Shown: one piece after another, positions 1 through 9,047 of the stretch
Layout: each line of letters begins with the position of its first letter
How positions within the stretch are numbered: position 1 is the stretch's first letter
NCBI RefSeq assembly: GCF_016728505.1
Contig: NZ_CP068159.1
Coordinates: forward strand, 930,001-994,000
DNA: 64,000 nt
Direction of reading: 5' to 3'
From: Corynebacterium riegelii
GTDB taxonomy: Bacteria > Actinomycetota > Actinomycetes > Mycobacteriales > Mycobacteriaceae
Translations under genes and position numbers: made by a program
Notes under the pieces: model-generated
What the model was told of the DNA's origin: nothing
The model's database searches: none
What the model saw: the letters and a program-made list of their open reading frames with translations, nothing else

Positions 1-115
1 TTTGATTCAAAATCCCCATGTAATCTCACGTCGATTGGATCAGTAGCGCGAATTATTGGGCAGAGTTTCTGCCATGGGTTCGTCTGCACTGTGTTCTGCA
101 CTAGGTTGATTCCCT

Positions 116-871
116 ATGAGTGACAACGTGAGCGCCGGCGAGCCAAACGCCGAGCCAACCACCGCCGAAACCACCAACAAGGAATGGTGGGAAGAAGACG
201 GCCTGCCGTGGAACGGTAAGCCGTCGAAGGCGGACTACTGGTGTCTTGGCTGGTTCGGGTTTGTTGGCCTGTTCGGCCTGGCCATGATCCCGCTGCGGGC
301 CTGGCTGCTGGGACTAGACCCGCCGATCATGCTGGCGTTGACGGGTTCGAGGTTGGGTGCGGCGTCGACAGGAGCACTGGCAGCGGTGGGCCAAGCACCA
401 CACTGGCTGCTGTACCTGCTGATCGGCTCACTGGTTGCCATCAAATTTGACTGGATCTACTGGTGGGCAGGCAAGCTGTGGGGCCGGGGGATTCTGGAGG
501 TCCAAGCATCCAACTCCAAACGCGCCGCCAAAAACATCGAGCGTGTTGAGTACTGGGCGCTCAAACTCGGCTGGCTCGGCATTTTCTTGGCGTATGTACC
601 GATTCCGCTGCCCATCGCCTTCGTCGTGTTCGTGCTCATGGGCATGACCGGGATGCCGCTGTGGAAGTTCATGGTCCTGGACTTTGTGTCCAAGACGCTG
701 TGGTCCTTCCTGTACCTGGGCCTTGGCTGGTGGATTGGCGAGCCTGTGGTCACCGTGTTGGACCACTACGCCAAGATTGCCAACTACATCGCCCTCGCCC
801 TGGTGGTTGTGGTGTTTATCGGGGTGTTCCGGAGGCAGTCGAAGGCCAAGACGGCCAAGCCGCAGGCTTAA
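116..871 (+). CDS. DedA/VTT-type membrane protein
   Basis: A 251-residue integral membrane protein. An acidic, Trp-rich N-terminal tail (about residues 1-40) is followed by several hydrophobic segments, with the last near 220-240, and a short basic tail. The central part, with a glycine/proline-rich loop (VPIPLPIAF) and a following helix pair, resembles the SNARE-associated/VTT fold of DedA proteins. That family comprises lipid scramblases or flippases in the cytoplasmic membrane (established for the family). The substrate cannot be read from sequence. It stands alone, with about 230 bp of repeat-containing spacer downstream. The family call is moderate because I see no unambiguous signature motif. 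Confidence 0.6.
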   Translation: MSDNVSAGEPNAEPTTAETTNKEWWEEDGLPWNGKPSKADYWCLGWFGFVGLFGLAMIPLRAWLLGLDPPIMLALTGSRLGAASTGALAAVGQAPHWLLYLLIGSLVAIKFDWIYWWAGKLWGRGILEVQASNSKRAAKNIERVEYWALKLGWLGIFLAYVPIPLPIAFVVFVLMGMTGMPLWKFMVLDFVSKTLWSFLYLGLGWWIGEPVVTVLDHYAKIANYIALALVVVVFIGVFRRQSKAKTAKPQA

Positions 872-876
872 ACGTT

Positions 877-1040
877 CGTTGCACTGACAAATTTGACAAT
901 TTCCCCTCTCTGTCAGGGTGGCGACCTGGGGAAATGTCAATCGGCTCGTCAAATTTGTCAGCCTGACCCAACGGGAGATGAAACAATTCCCGGAGGGTGA
1001 GCAGCCACCTGGGGAAATAGGCGCCGGAATGCACTAATCT
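877..1040. repeat. Non-coding intergenic element with TGACAAATTTGAC arms
   Basis: The spacer between two convergent genes carries CTGACAAATTTGACA near 881 and its inverted partner CGTCAAATTTGTCAG near 947-962. Two copies of the core ACCTGGGGAAA lie near 932 and 1010, and GAATGCACTAATCTGG lies at about 1027. The same words recur at 55623-55820 and, in diverged form, at 52250-52345, all in spacers. No open reading frame or terminator T-run stands out. Confidence 0.6.
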
Positions 1041-1102
1041 GGAGATTGGTGCAGCGGCGCGCCCAAAACCGGCCCCAAAACCGGCCCCAACCACCCCCAG
1101 AA

Positions 1103-1945
1103 CTACACGTCGCGGTTAACCACCACGGAGGACAGGTCCTTGTCGCCATTGCCGGCAGCCTGCTGTGCTTCCAAAGAGCGCAGGGCTGCGGCGACGGCGG
1201 GCAGGTCGGTGTCAGCGGCGTCGAGCATCAGGCGGGCATCCTTGGCAATGGCGTCTACCGAGAAGTCTCCAGGAGAAACAGAACGCTCACCCAGCAGGAA
1301 CGGCGCCTTCATGTTCACGATGAACTCCAGGCCGGTGGAGCCGAGCATGGAAACCACCTCGGACTCAGAAAGGCCTTGCGAAAGACCCAGGTCCAGCGCT
1401 TCGCGGAAGCCTTCCAGGCTCACGGCCAGGGCCAGGTTGGCCAGCAGTTTGCCCACGGCGGCCTTGGCGGCGGTGTCTACTTCGCGCAGGCGCTCGGGGT
1501 TGGCGGCGGCCCAGGGGGAGACGGTTTGGGCGACTACGTGGCGTCGGGAAGCATCTGCTCCACCTACGTAAACTCCCAGCTTGCCGGCGCGGGCGGGCGG
1601 CAGTGTGCCAACCACCGGGGTGTGGACGAAGCCGGGGACGGCGGCGGCGAACTCGGCGGCATCCGCAGGCGAAATGGTGGTGGAATCCGCCCAGGTCACA
1701 TCAGGTGCGATCAAGCCGGGCTCAATGACAACTTCGCGGACCTCATCCGGCCCGAACAGTGAGGTGATAACCAGCTCAGCGCCCTCAACCGCCTCCTCGG
1801 GGGTTGCTGCGGCGCGCGCACCGGCGGCAACCAAAGGTTCGGTTTTGGCTGCGGTGCGGTTCCAAACGGTGAGCTCGTGGTCATTGACAAGTTTGAGCGC
1901 AAGCTCAGTTCCCATGCGGCCGAGGCCTAAAAACGCGATCTTCAT
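1103..1945 (-). CDS. NAD(P)-dependent 3-hydroxyisobutyrate dehydrogenase-like oxidoreductase
   Basis: A 280-residue beta-hydroxyacid dehydrogenase. The start MKIAFLGLGRMG is a classic GxGxxG Rossmann entry and is immediately followed by the WNRTAAK cofactor-specificity loop. The Gly-rich substrate motif GTLPPARAGKL lies near residue 115 and the presumed catalytic Lys is in AAVGKLLANL near 165. The family oxidises short 3-hydroxy acids or reduces small aldehydes and imines; the real substrate is unknown. I chose ATG 1945 over an in-frame TTG at 1963 because it matches the family N-terminus and lies 7 nt from a TATCCT -10. It is divergent from hemL, 20 bp away. Confidence 0.85.
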   Translation of the reverse strand: MKIAFLGLGRMGTELALKLVNDHELTVWNRTAAKTEPLVAAGARAAATPEEAVEGAELVITSLFGPDEVREVVIEPGLIAPDVTWADSTTISPADAAEFAAAVPGFVHTPVVGTLPPARAGKLGVYVGGADASRRHVVAQTVSPWAAANPERLREVDTAAKAAVGKLLANLALAVSLEGFREALDLGLSQGLSESEVVSMLGSTGLEFIVNMKAPFLLGERSVSPGDFSVDAIAKDARLMLDAADTDLPAVAAALRSLEAQQAAGNGDKDLSSVVVNRDV

Positions 1946-1951
1946 ATGGCC

Positions 1952-1958
1952 TAGGATA
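1952..1958. promoter_or_regulatory. Symmetric bidirectional -10 element for two leaderless genes
   Basis: The 7-mer TAGGATA reads as TAGGAT on the plus strand (1952-1957), leaving 8 nt to the hemL ATG at 1966. It reads as TATCCT on the minus strand (1958-1953), leaving 7 nt to the oxidoreductase ATG at 1945. Both are TANNNT hexamers at the spacing expected when the first transcribed base is the start codon. The position is read directly; promoter function is inferred. Confidence 0.6.
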
Positions 1959-1965
1959 GACAAGC

Positions 1966-3300
1966 ATGACCACGCAGGACTTTAGTCAAATGCCAACCTC
2001 AGCCAACACCAAGCGCTCGGCGGAGCTTTTTGCCCGCGCGCAGCAACTGACCCCGGGTGGAGTGAACTCGCCGGTGCGCGGCTTCGGCTCCGTCGGTGGC
2101 CAGACTCGCTTTATCAAGAGCGCGCATGGCTCCAAGCTTATCGACGTTGACGGAAACGCCTACGTTGACCTCGTGAATTCCTGGGGGCCGATGATCAACG
2201 GCAACGCGCGCCCGGAGATCCTTGAGGCCGTCCAGGCGGCGATGGTTGACGGCCTGAGCTTCGGTGCACCGACCGAGGCTGAGGTGGAGATTGCAGAGCA
2301 CATTGTGCAGCGCACCAGCGTTGAAGAGGTGCGCATGGTCAACTCCGGTACGGAGGCCACAATGTCTGCGGTGCGTTTGGCGCGCGGCTTTACGGGTCGG
2401 CCGAAGATTATCAAGTTTGACGGCTGCTACCACGGGCACGTGGACGCACTGCTGGCCTCGGCGGGCTCCGGCTTGGCTACGTTTTCCCTGCCGGACTCCC
2501 CGGGTGTGACCGGTGCGCAGGCGGCGGACACGATTGTGGTGCCGTACAACGACATTGATGCGGTGCGTCGTGCGTTTGAGGAAAACCCGGGCGAAATCGC
2601 CTGTGTGATCACGGAGGCCGCGGCCGGCAACATGGGCACCGTTGCGCCGAAGGACAACTTCAACCAGAAACTGAAGGATGTTGCGCATGAGCACGGCGCA
2701 CTTCTGATTTTGGACGAAGTGATGACCGGCTTCCGCACTTCCTATTCCGGCTGGTACGGCGTGGACGGCGTGGCGGGTGACTTGACCACGTTTGGCAAGG
2801 TCATCTCCGGTGGTCTGCCGGCGGCGGCTTTTGGTGGTCGCCGCGAGATTATGGAGAAGCTCGCACCGAATGGTCCGGTGTACCAGGCGGGCACCCTCTC
2901 CGGTAACCCGGTGGCGATGGCAGCGGGCTTGGCCTCGTTGAAGCTTGCCTCTGAGGACATTTACCCGCAGCTGCACCGAAACGCGGACCTGCTGGGCAGC
3001 CTGATTAGCAGCGCCTTGACGCGCGAGGGCGTAGCCCACCACATCCAGCGTGCAGAGACCATGCTGTCCGTACGCTTCGCCGAGGGCGCTGGCCACAACT
3101 TCGCGGACATGAAGGCTGCGGACACCTGGCGTTATCCGGCGTTCTTCCACGCGTTGCTGGACGCGGGCGTGTTCGCGCCGCCGAGCGCGTTTGAGACCTG
3201 GTTTGTGTCCACGGCGCTCACCGATGAGGACTTTGGCCGTATTGAGGCGGCGCTGGTTCCGGCGGCGAAGGCTGCGGCGCAGGCGGAGCCAACCGCATGA
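1966..3300 (+). CDS. hemL: Glutamate-1-semialdehyde 2,1-aminomutase
   Basis: Converts glutamate-1-semialdehyde into 5-aminolevulinate, the last step of the C5 route into haem, in the cytoplasm with pyridoxal phosphate. The 444-residue length is usual. Visible hallmarks are [10 protein letters not shown] near residue 30, VNSGTEA near 127, YHGHVD near 156, [11 protein letters not shown] near 247 and [12 protein letters not shown], where K278 is the PLP Schiff-base lysine. The start is apparently leaderless. The stop overlaps the next gene by 4 bp (ATGA), so the two are translationally coupled. Haem made here fits the cytochrome c maturation genes just downstream. Confidence 0.97.
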   Translation: MTTQDFSQMPTSANTKRSAELFARAQQLTPGGVNSPVRGFGSVGGQTRFIKSAHGSKLIDVDGNAYVDLVNSWGPMINGNARPEILEAVQAAMVDGLSFGAPTEAEVEIAEHIVQRTSVEEVRMVNSGTEATMSAVRLARGFTGRPKIIKFDGCYHGHVDALLASAGSGLATFSLPDSPGVTGAQAADTIVVPYNDIDAVRRAFEENPGEIACVITEAAAGNMGTVAPKDNFNQKLKDVAHEHGALLILDEVMTGFRTSYSGWYGVDGVAGDLTTFGKVISGGLPAAAFGGRREIMEKLAPNGPVYQAGTLSGNPVAMAAGLASLKLASEDIYPQLHRNADLLGSLISSALTREGVAHHIQRAETMLSVRFAEGAGHNFADMKAADTWRYPAFFHALLDAGVFAPPSAFETWFVSTALTDEDFGRIEAALVPAAKAAAQAEPTA

Positions 3301-3899
3301 CGCGCACCATCGTTCACCTTGTGCGCCACGGCGAGGTGTTTAACCCGCAGCGCATTTTGTACGGGCGCCTGCCGGATTATCACCTGAGCTCTCGTGGACA
3401 GTCCATGGCTGCGGCCACCGCGGAGTTTTTTGAGGGCCGCGACGTGACCTACCTTGCGGCCAGCCCGCTTGAGCGCGCGCAGGAGACGGCGCAGCCGATT
3501 GCCCAGGTCACGGGTTTAAGCGTGGATACGTGCGAGGACATCCTTGAGGCCGGCAACACCTTTGAGGGGCTGCGCACCAAGGGGTGGCGTTCCCAGTTGT
3601 GGAACCCGAAGCGTTGGCGCTACATGCTCAAACCCTGGGAACCCAGCTGGGGCGAGCCGTACGAGGAGATTTTCCAGCGTATGGATCGCGCCATTGAGCA
3701 GGCACGTCAGAAGGCCGAGGGCCACGAGGCGGTGTTGGTGAGCCACCAGTTGCCCATTGTCACTGTGCAGCGCTTCGTGCAGGGCAAGTCTTTTGCGCAC
3801 GCCAGCCGCGAGTGTGACCTGGCAAGTGTGACGTCACTTGTGTTTGAGGGTGACGTTGTTATTGACTGGTCATATTCCACCCCGGCCGGACACATCTAG
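3297..3899 (+). CDS. Histidine phosphatase (phosphoglycerate mutase-like)
   Basis: A 200-residue member of the histidine phosphatase superfamily. The N-terminal [17 protein letters not shown] contains the RHG motif with its phospho-accepting His; [10 protein letters not shown] and the late VSHQLPIV supply the second Arg and His of the active site. True glycolytic mutases are longer, so this is more likely a phosphatase of unknown substrate. It overlaps hemL by 4 bp and in this layout leads into the cytochrome c maturation genes, an arrangement also seen in other actinobacteria. Confidence 0.88.
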   Translation: MTRTIVHLVRHGEVFNPQRILYGRLPDYHLSSRGQSMAAATAEFFEGRDVTYLAASPLERAQETAQPIAQVTGLSVDTCEDILEAGNTFEGLRTKGWRSQLWNPKRWRYMLKPWEPSWGEPYEEIFQRMDRAIEQARQKAEGHEAVLVSHQLPIVTVQRFVQGKSFAHASRECDLASVTSLVFEGDVVIDWSYSTPAGHI

Positions 3900-3932
3900 A
3901 AAACCCTGAGCCAAACCTTAAGAAAGCTACTT

Positions 3933-4508
3933 GTGAGAACGAAACGAATCCTGCCCGCACTTGTGTGCGCGCTCGCCCTTGCTGGTTGCTCAACTACTGG
4001 CGGCGATAGCGGCGGAACGTTTTCGTTCCACTCTCCAGGCGGCCAGGTTGAGATCCGCTATGACCAGGCAGACCGCAAGCCGTTGGCAAACTTCAGCGGT
4101 GAGTCGCTGATGGAGCCGGGCACCGATATCAACCTGGATGACTTCGCTGGCCAGGTCGTGGTGTTGAACGCGTGGGGCCAGTGGTGCGCCCCGTGCCGCG
4201 CGGAGGTTGATGATCTGCAGGAGGTCCAAGAGCACTTCGAGGAGATCGGCACGGGCACAGTACTTGGTATCAACGTGCGTGACCCGAACCCGGAGATTTC
4301 GCGCGACTTCCTCAAAGACAACGCGGTGACCTACCCGTCTTTGTATGACCCGCCTTTTAAAACCGCGGCGTTTCTTGGCGGCGTGCCCAGCTCCGTGATC
4401 CCAACCACCGTGATCCTGGACAAGGAACACCGCCCAGCGGCGGTGTTCCTGCGTGAGGTAAGCGCCCAGGACATTCTTGACGTGGTTGCAGAACTTGAGG
4501 CGGAGTAG
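3933..4508 (+). CDS. TlpA/ResA-like thiol-disulfide lipoprotein
   Basis: A 191-residue exported thioredoxin-fold protein. GTG start; a basic N-terminus and hydrophobic core end in the lipobox LAGC (Cys near 19), so it should be lipid-anchored outside the membrane. The active site is WCAPCR near residue 85 in the usual WGQWCAPC setting, followed by a VPSSVIPTTVIL cis-Pro region. In System II it keeps apocytochrome c haem-binding cysteines reduced, with electrons from CcdA. It is followed 3 bp later by ccdA, then resB and ccsB, which strongly supports the role. Confidence 0.9.
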   Translation: MRTKRILPALVCALALAGCSTTGGDSGGTFSFHSPGGQVEIRYDQADRKPLANFSGESLMEPGTDINLDDFAGQVVVLNAWGQWCAPCRAEVDDLQEVQEHFEEIGTGTVLGINVRDPNPEISRDFLKDNAVTYPSLYDPPFKTAAFLGGVPSSVIPTTVILDKEHRPAAVFLREVSAQDILDVVAELEAE

Positions 4509-4511
4509 CCG

Positions 4512-5291
4512 ATGGGGGAGGCGTTTTCACAGCTAGCGGCAGAAGGACCGCTGCTGCTTGGCATGCTGGCCGCGGCGTTGGCCGGGTTAGTCTCTTTTGC
4601 CTCCCCGTGCGTGATCCCGCTGGTGCCCGGCTACATTTCCTACCTCACGGGCGTGGTTGGCGGTGAGGTCAGCTACGGGGAGGACGGGCCGCGGGTGACT
4701 AGAAAACGAGGCGCGGTCGCCGGTGCGGCAGCGCTGTTCATTGCAGGGTTTACCGTGGTGTTCCTGTTGGCCACGGTCAGTGTGTTCGGGGCGATTAGCA
4801 TGATTCGTCTCAACGCGGAGATGCTCATGCGCATCGGTGGTGTGGTGACCATCCTGATGGGCGTGGTGTTCATGGGGGCGGTCCCGGCGCTGCAGAAAGA
4901 CACCCGCATGCAGCCGAAACGCTGGGCCACCATCTTCGGTGCGCCCCTTTTAGGCGGCGTGTTTGCGCTTGGCTGGACGCCGTGCCTTGGGCCGACGCTG
5001 GCTGCGATCATCTCCGTCGCCGCAGGTACTGAGGGCATGACGGCGGCGCGCGGCGCGATTCTGGTCACCGCCTACTGTTTGGGGCTGGGCTTGCCGTTTC
5101 TGCTTATCGCCATTGGCTCGGCGCGTGCGGTCAAAAGCGTGGATTTCCTGCGCAGGCATTCGCGCCAGATCCAGATCATCGGCGGTATCGCCATGATTGC
5201 GGTTGGCATTTTGCTGCTCAGTGGCGTGTGGGAGACATTTATTGGGTGGACGCGTCAGTTCACCGTCGGTTTCGGAGAGACAGTAATTTAA
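4512..5291 (+). CDS. ccdA: Cytochrome c biogenesis protein CcdA
   Basis: A 259-residue polytopic membrane protein that passes reducing equivalents from cytoplasmic thioredoxin to the extracytoplasmic TlpA/ResA protein. About six hydrophobic helices are visible. The two redox cysteines are in the family motifs FASPCVIPLVPGY (about residue 32) and GWTPCLGPTL (about residue 155). Lies 3 bp after the thioredoxin lipoprotein gene and 10 bp before resB, forming one operon. Confidence 0.95.
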   Translation: MGEAFSQLAAEGPLLLGMLAAALAGLVSFASPCVIPLVPGYISYLTGVVGGEVSYGEDGPRVTRKRGAVAGAAALFIAGFTVVFLLATVSVFGAISMIRLNAEMLMRIGGVVTILMGVVFMGAVPALQKDTRMQPKRWATIFGAPLLGGVFALGWTPCLGPTLAAIISVAAGTEGMTAARGAILVTAYCLGLGLPFLLIAIGSARAVKSVDFLRRHSRQIQIIGGIAMIAVGILLLSGVWETFIGWTRQFTVGFGETVI

Positions 5292-5301
5292 AGGATTCAA
5301 C

Positions 5302-6945
5302 ATGCAGATGCTGAAGAAGGCGTGGCACTGGCTGACAAGCATGCGCACCGCGCTTATCTTGCTGTTCCTGCTGGCCTTGGCGGCCATCCCGGGTGCACTG
5401 TTGCCGCAGCGGCAGGTCAGTGCGTCGCTGGTAGATGACTACCTCAAGGCCAACCCGACGATGGGGCCGATCTACGACAGGCTGCAGTTTTTCGACGCTT
5501 TCTCCTCCACCTGGTTCGTCGCCATCGTTGTGCTGCTGATGATCTCCCTTGTTGGCTGCATCATTCCGCGCTCGGTGGATCACTGGCGTGCGTACCGCGC
5601 GAAGCCGACGCGTGCGCCGAAGTTCCTCTCCCGCATGCCGTTGCATGAGTCCGGTGTGGTGGCGGCACCGGTGGATCAGGTGAGCGCAAATACGCAAAAA
5701 GCCCTTCGCCGCTGGCACACCGCGGTCTATGAGCCGGGGGAGGACCGTGCCGGCGCGCTGTCCATTTCGGCGGAGCGCGGCTACTCGCGAGAGCTGATGA
5801 ACCTGCTGTTCCACGTGGGCATTGTGGGCATGATTGTCACCTTCACCCTTGGCAGGATGGCCTTTTATGAGGGCCAGGCGATCGTGGTCACCAACTCCGA
5901 ATCCGAGCATGCGGTGCCCGTGCAAAACTCGCGCGAGTTCTGCAACACCAGCCCGTCTAACTTTGATGTGTTCAGGGCCGGTTCGCTTTTCGACGGCACC
6001 GGGCTGACCCCCTTCTGCTTCGAATCCCAAAACTTCCGCTCTGATTACCTGCCGAATGGCCAGGCGTTGGGCTTTTGGTCCGACGTGACCTACACCGATG
6101 ACGTGACCGCGCCGAAGGAGACGTGGGAGCAGGCAACGCTGCAGGTCAACCACCCGCTGCGCATTGGCCAGGACCGCGTCTACCTGCAGGGGCACGGGTT
6201 TGCGCCGCAGATTACGGTGACGTGGCCGAACGGGGAGTCGCGCACGCAGATGGTGCAGTTTAGGCCCACGGACCTGCAGACGTTTTTGTCCTCTGGCGTG
6301 ATGCGTTTTGATCCGCCGGCGGGCATGTATCCGGATCTGATGGAGCGCCGCCAAAACCAGCTGGCGTTTGAGGGCGTGTTCGCGCCGACTGCCCAGTGGA
6401 CCGGCCCGAACCAGGACATGCTGCAGTCCGCCTTCCCGTCCATGGAGGACCCGGCGATGGCGGTGGAGGTGTATGTGGGCGACGCCGGCCTGGACACTGG
6501 CCGCCCGCAGAACATTTTCGTGCTGGACCAGTCGCTCATTGCATCCGGCCAGCTGCAGAAGACGCAGCGCCTCACCCTTGAGCCGGGCGAGGAAGCCCGC
6601 GTGGACGTGGGTGATCCGGCCGGCCCGATCACTGTGCGTTTCGATGGCGCCGCCGAGTTTGCCAACTACCAAATCTCCCGCGACCCGTTCCAGCGCTGGG
6701 CGCTGGTGACCACGATGATTATGTTGGCGGCGCTGGCGGCGTCGTTGACCATCAAGCGTCGCCGCGTGTGGGTGCGCCTGCACCCGGAGACCACCGCCGC
6801 CGGGGAGGCCGTTACCCGCGTAGAGATCGCCGGCCTTGCCCGCACGGACCGCGCCGGTTGGGGCAGCGAGTTCGAGGAACTGGTGGGCGTGATCCTTGGC
6901 ACCCACGATGAGAGCGAAGAAGAGTTCGAAGAGGGTGACCTCTAG
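5302..6945 (+). CDS. resB: Cytochrome c biogenesis protein ResB
   Basis: A 547-residue System II haem-handling subunit. It has a hydrophobic helix near residues 13-30 (LTSMRTALILLFLLALAAIPG), a second near 65-85, a third near 170-190, then a long extracytoplasmic domain and a last helix near 475-495. The family forms the haem lyase with CcsA/CcsB and delivers haem to apocytochrome c outside the membrane. The acidic C-terminus is characteristic of actinobacterial versions. It precedes ccsB by about 70 bp. Confidence 0.93.
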   Translation: MQMLKKAWHWLTSMRTALILLFLLALAAIPGALLPQRQVSASLVDDYLKANPTMGPIYDRLQFFDAFSSTWFVAIVVLLMISLVGCIIPRSVDHWRAYRAKPTRAPKFLSRMPLHESGVVAAPVDQVSANTQKALRRWHTAVYEPGEDRAGALSISAERGYSRELMNLLFHVGIVGMIVTFTLGRMAFYEGQAIVVTNSESEHAVPVQNSREFCNTSPSNFDVFRAGSLFDGTGLTPFCFESQNFRSDYLPNGQALGFWSDVTYTDDVTAPKETWEQATLQVNHPLRIGQDRVYLQGHGFAPQITVTWPNGESRTQMVQFRPTDLQTFLSSGVMRFDPPAGMYPDLMERRQNQLAFEGVFAPTAQWTGPNQDMLQSAFPSMEDPAMAVEVYVGDAGLDTGRPQNIFVLDQSLIASGQLQKTQRLTLEPGEEARVDVGDPAGPITVRFDGAAEFANYQISRDPFQRWALVTTMIMLAALAASLTIKRRRVWVRLHPETTAAGEAVTRVEIAGLARTDRAGWGSEFEELVGVILGTHDESEEEFEEGDL

Positions 6946-7003
6946 GACGTTGCTAACAGGCCTGTGACCCGCCAAAAGGTTGGAATTGGCCTGGTAAGTG
7001 GGG

Positions 7004-7009
7004 TACGTT
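7004..7009 (+). promoter_or_regulatory. -10 hexamer of a leaderless promoter for ccsB
   Basis: TACGTT lies 7 nt before ATG 7017. It suggests that ccsB, although last in the cytochrome c operon, also has its own leaderless start. It argues for ATG 7017 over ATG 7011. Inference from spacing only. Confidence 0.45.
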
Positions 7010-7016
7010 AATGCAC

Positions 7017-8042
7017 ATGCTCGTGGATACAACAATGGCCTCACTTTCGGACTTGACGTTCCGCACGGCGTTTGTCATTTACATCGCTGCGCTGCTCATG
7101 TCCTGCATCTACTACGGTCGCCTGCTTGGCATCGTGGACCTTCGCCGTGAGCGTGCGGAGCTCGCCGCCCGCGCGGAGGAGAAAGTGGCCGTTGGCGCTG
7201 GTTCTTCGGTGCTGACCAAGGAGCGCCCCGAGGAGCCGGTTGATAGCGCTGCGCTGGACACCGAATATGAAACCCGTGTGGGCAAGGCGCGCCAGTGGGC
7301 GAACATGACCCAGGCGTTGGTCTGGTTCGGTGTGACGCTGCACATTGTCGCCTTTGTTACCCGCGGCATTGCGGCGCAGCGTTTCCCGCTGGGCAACCTG
7401 TATGAGTACATCCTGTTCATGACGGCGGTGATCATGGTGACCGCGGCCGCTGTGGTGCAGCGCAAGGGCTGGCACTCCCTGTGGCCGTGGCTGCTCTCAC
7501 CGATGGTGATCACCATGTTCTTAAACTCCACGGTGTTCCACCTGCAGGCGGCTCCGGTGGTGCCGGCGCTGCAGTCCTACTGGATGCCGGTCCACGTGTC
7601 CACGGTGTCCATCGGTGCGTCCATTGGCATTGTCTCCGGCGTGTTCGCGCTTCTCTATCTGCTGCGCATGTGGCAGCCGAAGGGTGAGGAGCACGGCTTC
7701 TTCGGTGCACTTGCAAAGCCGCTGCCAAGCGCGAAGACCTTGGACACGATCACGTACAAGACGGCGATTGTGACCCTGCCACTGTTCGGCATTGGCATCG
7801 TCTTCGGCGCGATCTGGGCTGAGGTTGCCTGGGGCCGGTTCTGGAACTGGGACGCGAAGGAAACCGTGTCCATGATCACCTGGGTGCTCTACGCGGCGTA
7901 CCTGCACGCGCGCGCAACCGCTGGCTGGAAGAACTCCAAGGCCGCGTGGATCAACGTCTTTGCATTGGCAATGACGGTGTTTAACATGACGTATGTGAAC
8001 TTTGTTGCTGCGAGCCTGCACTCCTACGCTGGGCTGAACTAA
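7017..8042 (+). CDS. ccsB: Cytochrome c biogenesis protein CcsB (haem lyase subunit)
   Basis: A 341-residue polytopic protein carrying the tryptophan-rich WWD haem-binding signature WGRFWNWDAKET near residue 275, flanked by conserved His residues. With ResB it exports haem and attaches it to CxxCH motifs. At least six hydrophobic helices surround the WWD loop, and a soluble insert follows the first helix (about residues 40-80), as usual for actinobacterial CcsB. An in-frame ATG at 7011 is possible, but 7017 fits the upstream -10. The next gene, galE, starts 3 bp after the stop. Confidence 0.93.
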   Translation: MLVDTTMASLSDLTFRTAFVIYIAALLMSCIYYGRLLGIVDLRRERAELAARAEEKVAVGAGSSVLTKERPEEPVDSAALDTEYETRVGKARQWANMTQALVWFGVTLHIVAFVTRGIAAQRFPLGNLYEYILFMTAVIMVTAAAVVQRKGWHSLWPWLLSPMVITMFLNSTVFHLQAAPVVPALQSYWMPVHVSTVSIGASIGIVSGVFALLYLLRMWQPKGEEHGFFGALAKPLPSAKTLDTITYKTAIVTLPLFGIGIVFGAIWAEVAWGRFWNWDAKETVSMITWVLYAAYLHARATAGWKNSKAAWINVFALAMTVFNMTYVNFVAASLHSYAGLN

Positions 8043-8045
8043 ACC

Positions 8046-9047
8046 ATGAAGGTCCTGATTACAGGTGGGGCTGGCTATATCGGCTCCACCATCGCCAGCT
8101 GCTGCGCGGACAGCGGTATTACGCCGGTGATTCTGGACGATTTTTCTACCGGCCTTCGCGCCTTCGCCCAGCGTTTTGATTACTACGAGGGCGATATCGC
8201 AGATGCCGCCCTGGTCCACCGCATCGCCACCGAGCATCCTGATATTGACGCGGTGATTCACTGCGCGGCGAAGATTGTCGTTCCGGAAAGCGTGGAAAAG
8301 CCGCTTGCGTATTACCACAACAACGTGGCCAAAAGCATCGAGCTGCTGCAGACCCTGGACCGCCACGGCATCACGCGGTTCATTTTGAGCTCCACGGCGT
8401 CCATGTATGAGCCAGGCCCGGACTACATGGTGGATGAGCACAGCGCGGTCAACCCGCTGAGCCCCTATGCTGCTTCCAAGCGGATGGTGGAGCGCGTGCT
8501 GGAAGACACGCCTGCGATCACCTCGCTGTCGTTGCGATATTTCAACCCCATCGGCGCCGACCCGAAGATGCGCACCGGCCTGCAGAACCCGCACCCCACG
8601 CATGCGATGGGCAAGATGATCGAAGCGCACACCGCCGGCGAGCCGTTTACGGTCACGGGTGTGGACTGGCCGACTCGTGACGGCTCCGGCCTGCGCGACT
8701 ACGTCCACGTGTGGGACCTTGCGCGTGCGCATGTGGCGGCGCTGCGCTTCCTGGCCGAGACTTCTCACGCCCACACCACCATCAACCTGGGCACCGGCCA
8801 GGGCACCACGGTCTTCGAACTTGCCCAGGCCTTCGGCGAGGCCACCGGCACACCCCTGGACATCCGCACCGCCCCGCCGCGCGACGGAGATGTGGTCGGC
8901 TGCGCCACCCGCACCACCAAAGCTTTGGAGGTTCTTGGTTGGTCCCCGGAGCTTTCGCTTATCGACGGCGTACGTCACGCCCTCACCTGGTCCCAACACC
9001 ACCTACCGGCGGTGTTGGACGAAGAGGAAGGGCTGCGCGGTGACTAG
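8046..9047 (+). CDS. galE: UDP-glucose 4-epimerase
   Basis: A 333-residue short-chain epimerase/dehydratase. The N-terminal GGAGYIGS binds NAD; the catalytic triad is visible as SSTASMYE (Ser) and SPYAASK (Tyr, Lys), followed by RYFNPIGA. Interconverts UDP-glucose and UDP-galactose, which in corynebacteria feeds arabinogalactan and sugar metabolism. It abuts ccsB and overlaps the next small regulator by 8 bp, so the three may share an mRNA even though the functions differ. Confidence 0.95.
   Translation: MKVLITGGAGYIGSTIASCCADSGITPVILDDFSTGLRAFAQRFDYYEGDIADAALVHRIATEHPDIDAVIHCAAKIVVPESVEKPLAYYHNNVAKSIELLQTLDRHGITRFILSSTASMYEPGPDYMVDEHSAVNPLSPYAASKRMVERVLEDTPAITSLSLRYFNPIGADPKMRTGLQNPHPTHAMGKMIEAHTAGEPFTVTGVDWPTRDGSGLRDYVHVWDLARAHVAALRFLAETSHAHTTINLGTGQGTTVFELAQAFGEATGTPLDIRTAPPRDGDVVGCATRTTKALEVLGWSPELSLIDGVRHALTWSQHHLPAVLDEEEGLRGD

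Noticed and set aside
1999..3150. 383-codon antisense frame over hemL
   Set aside because: Same shadow effect; hemL has all catalytic motifs and the antisense product has none.
5260..7044. Long 594-codon open frame antisense to resB
   Set aside because: It mirrors resB codon structure in G+C-rich DNA, is rich in His/Arg/Leu and has no domain. resB itself is a clear family member.
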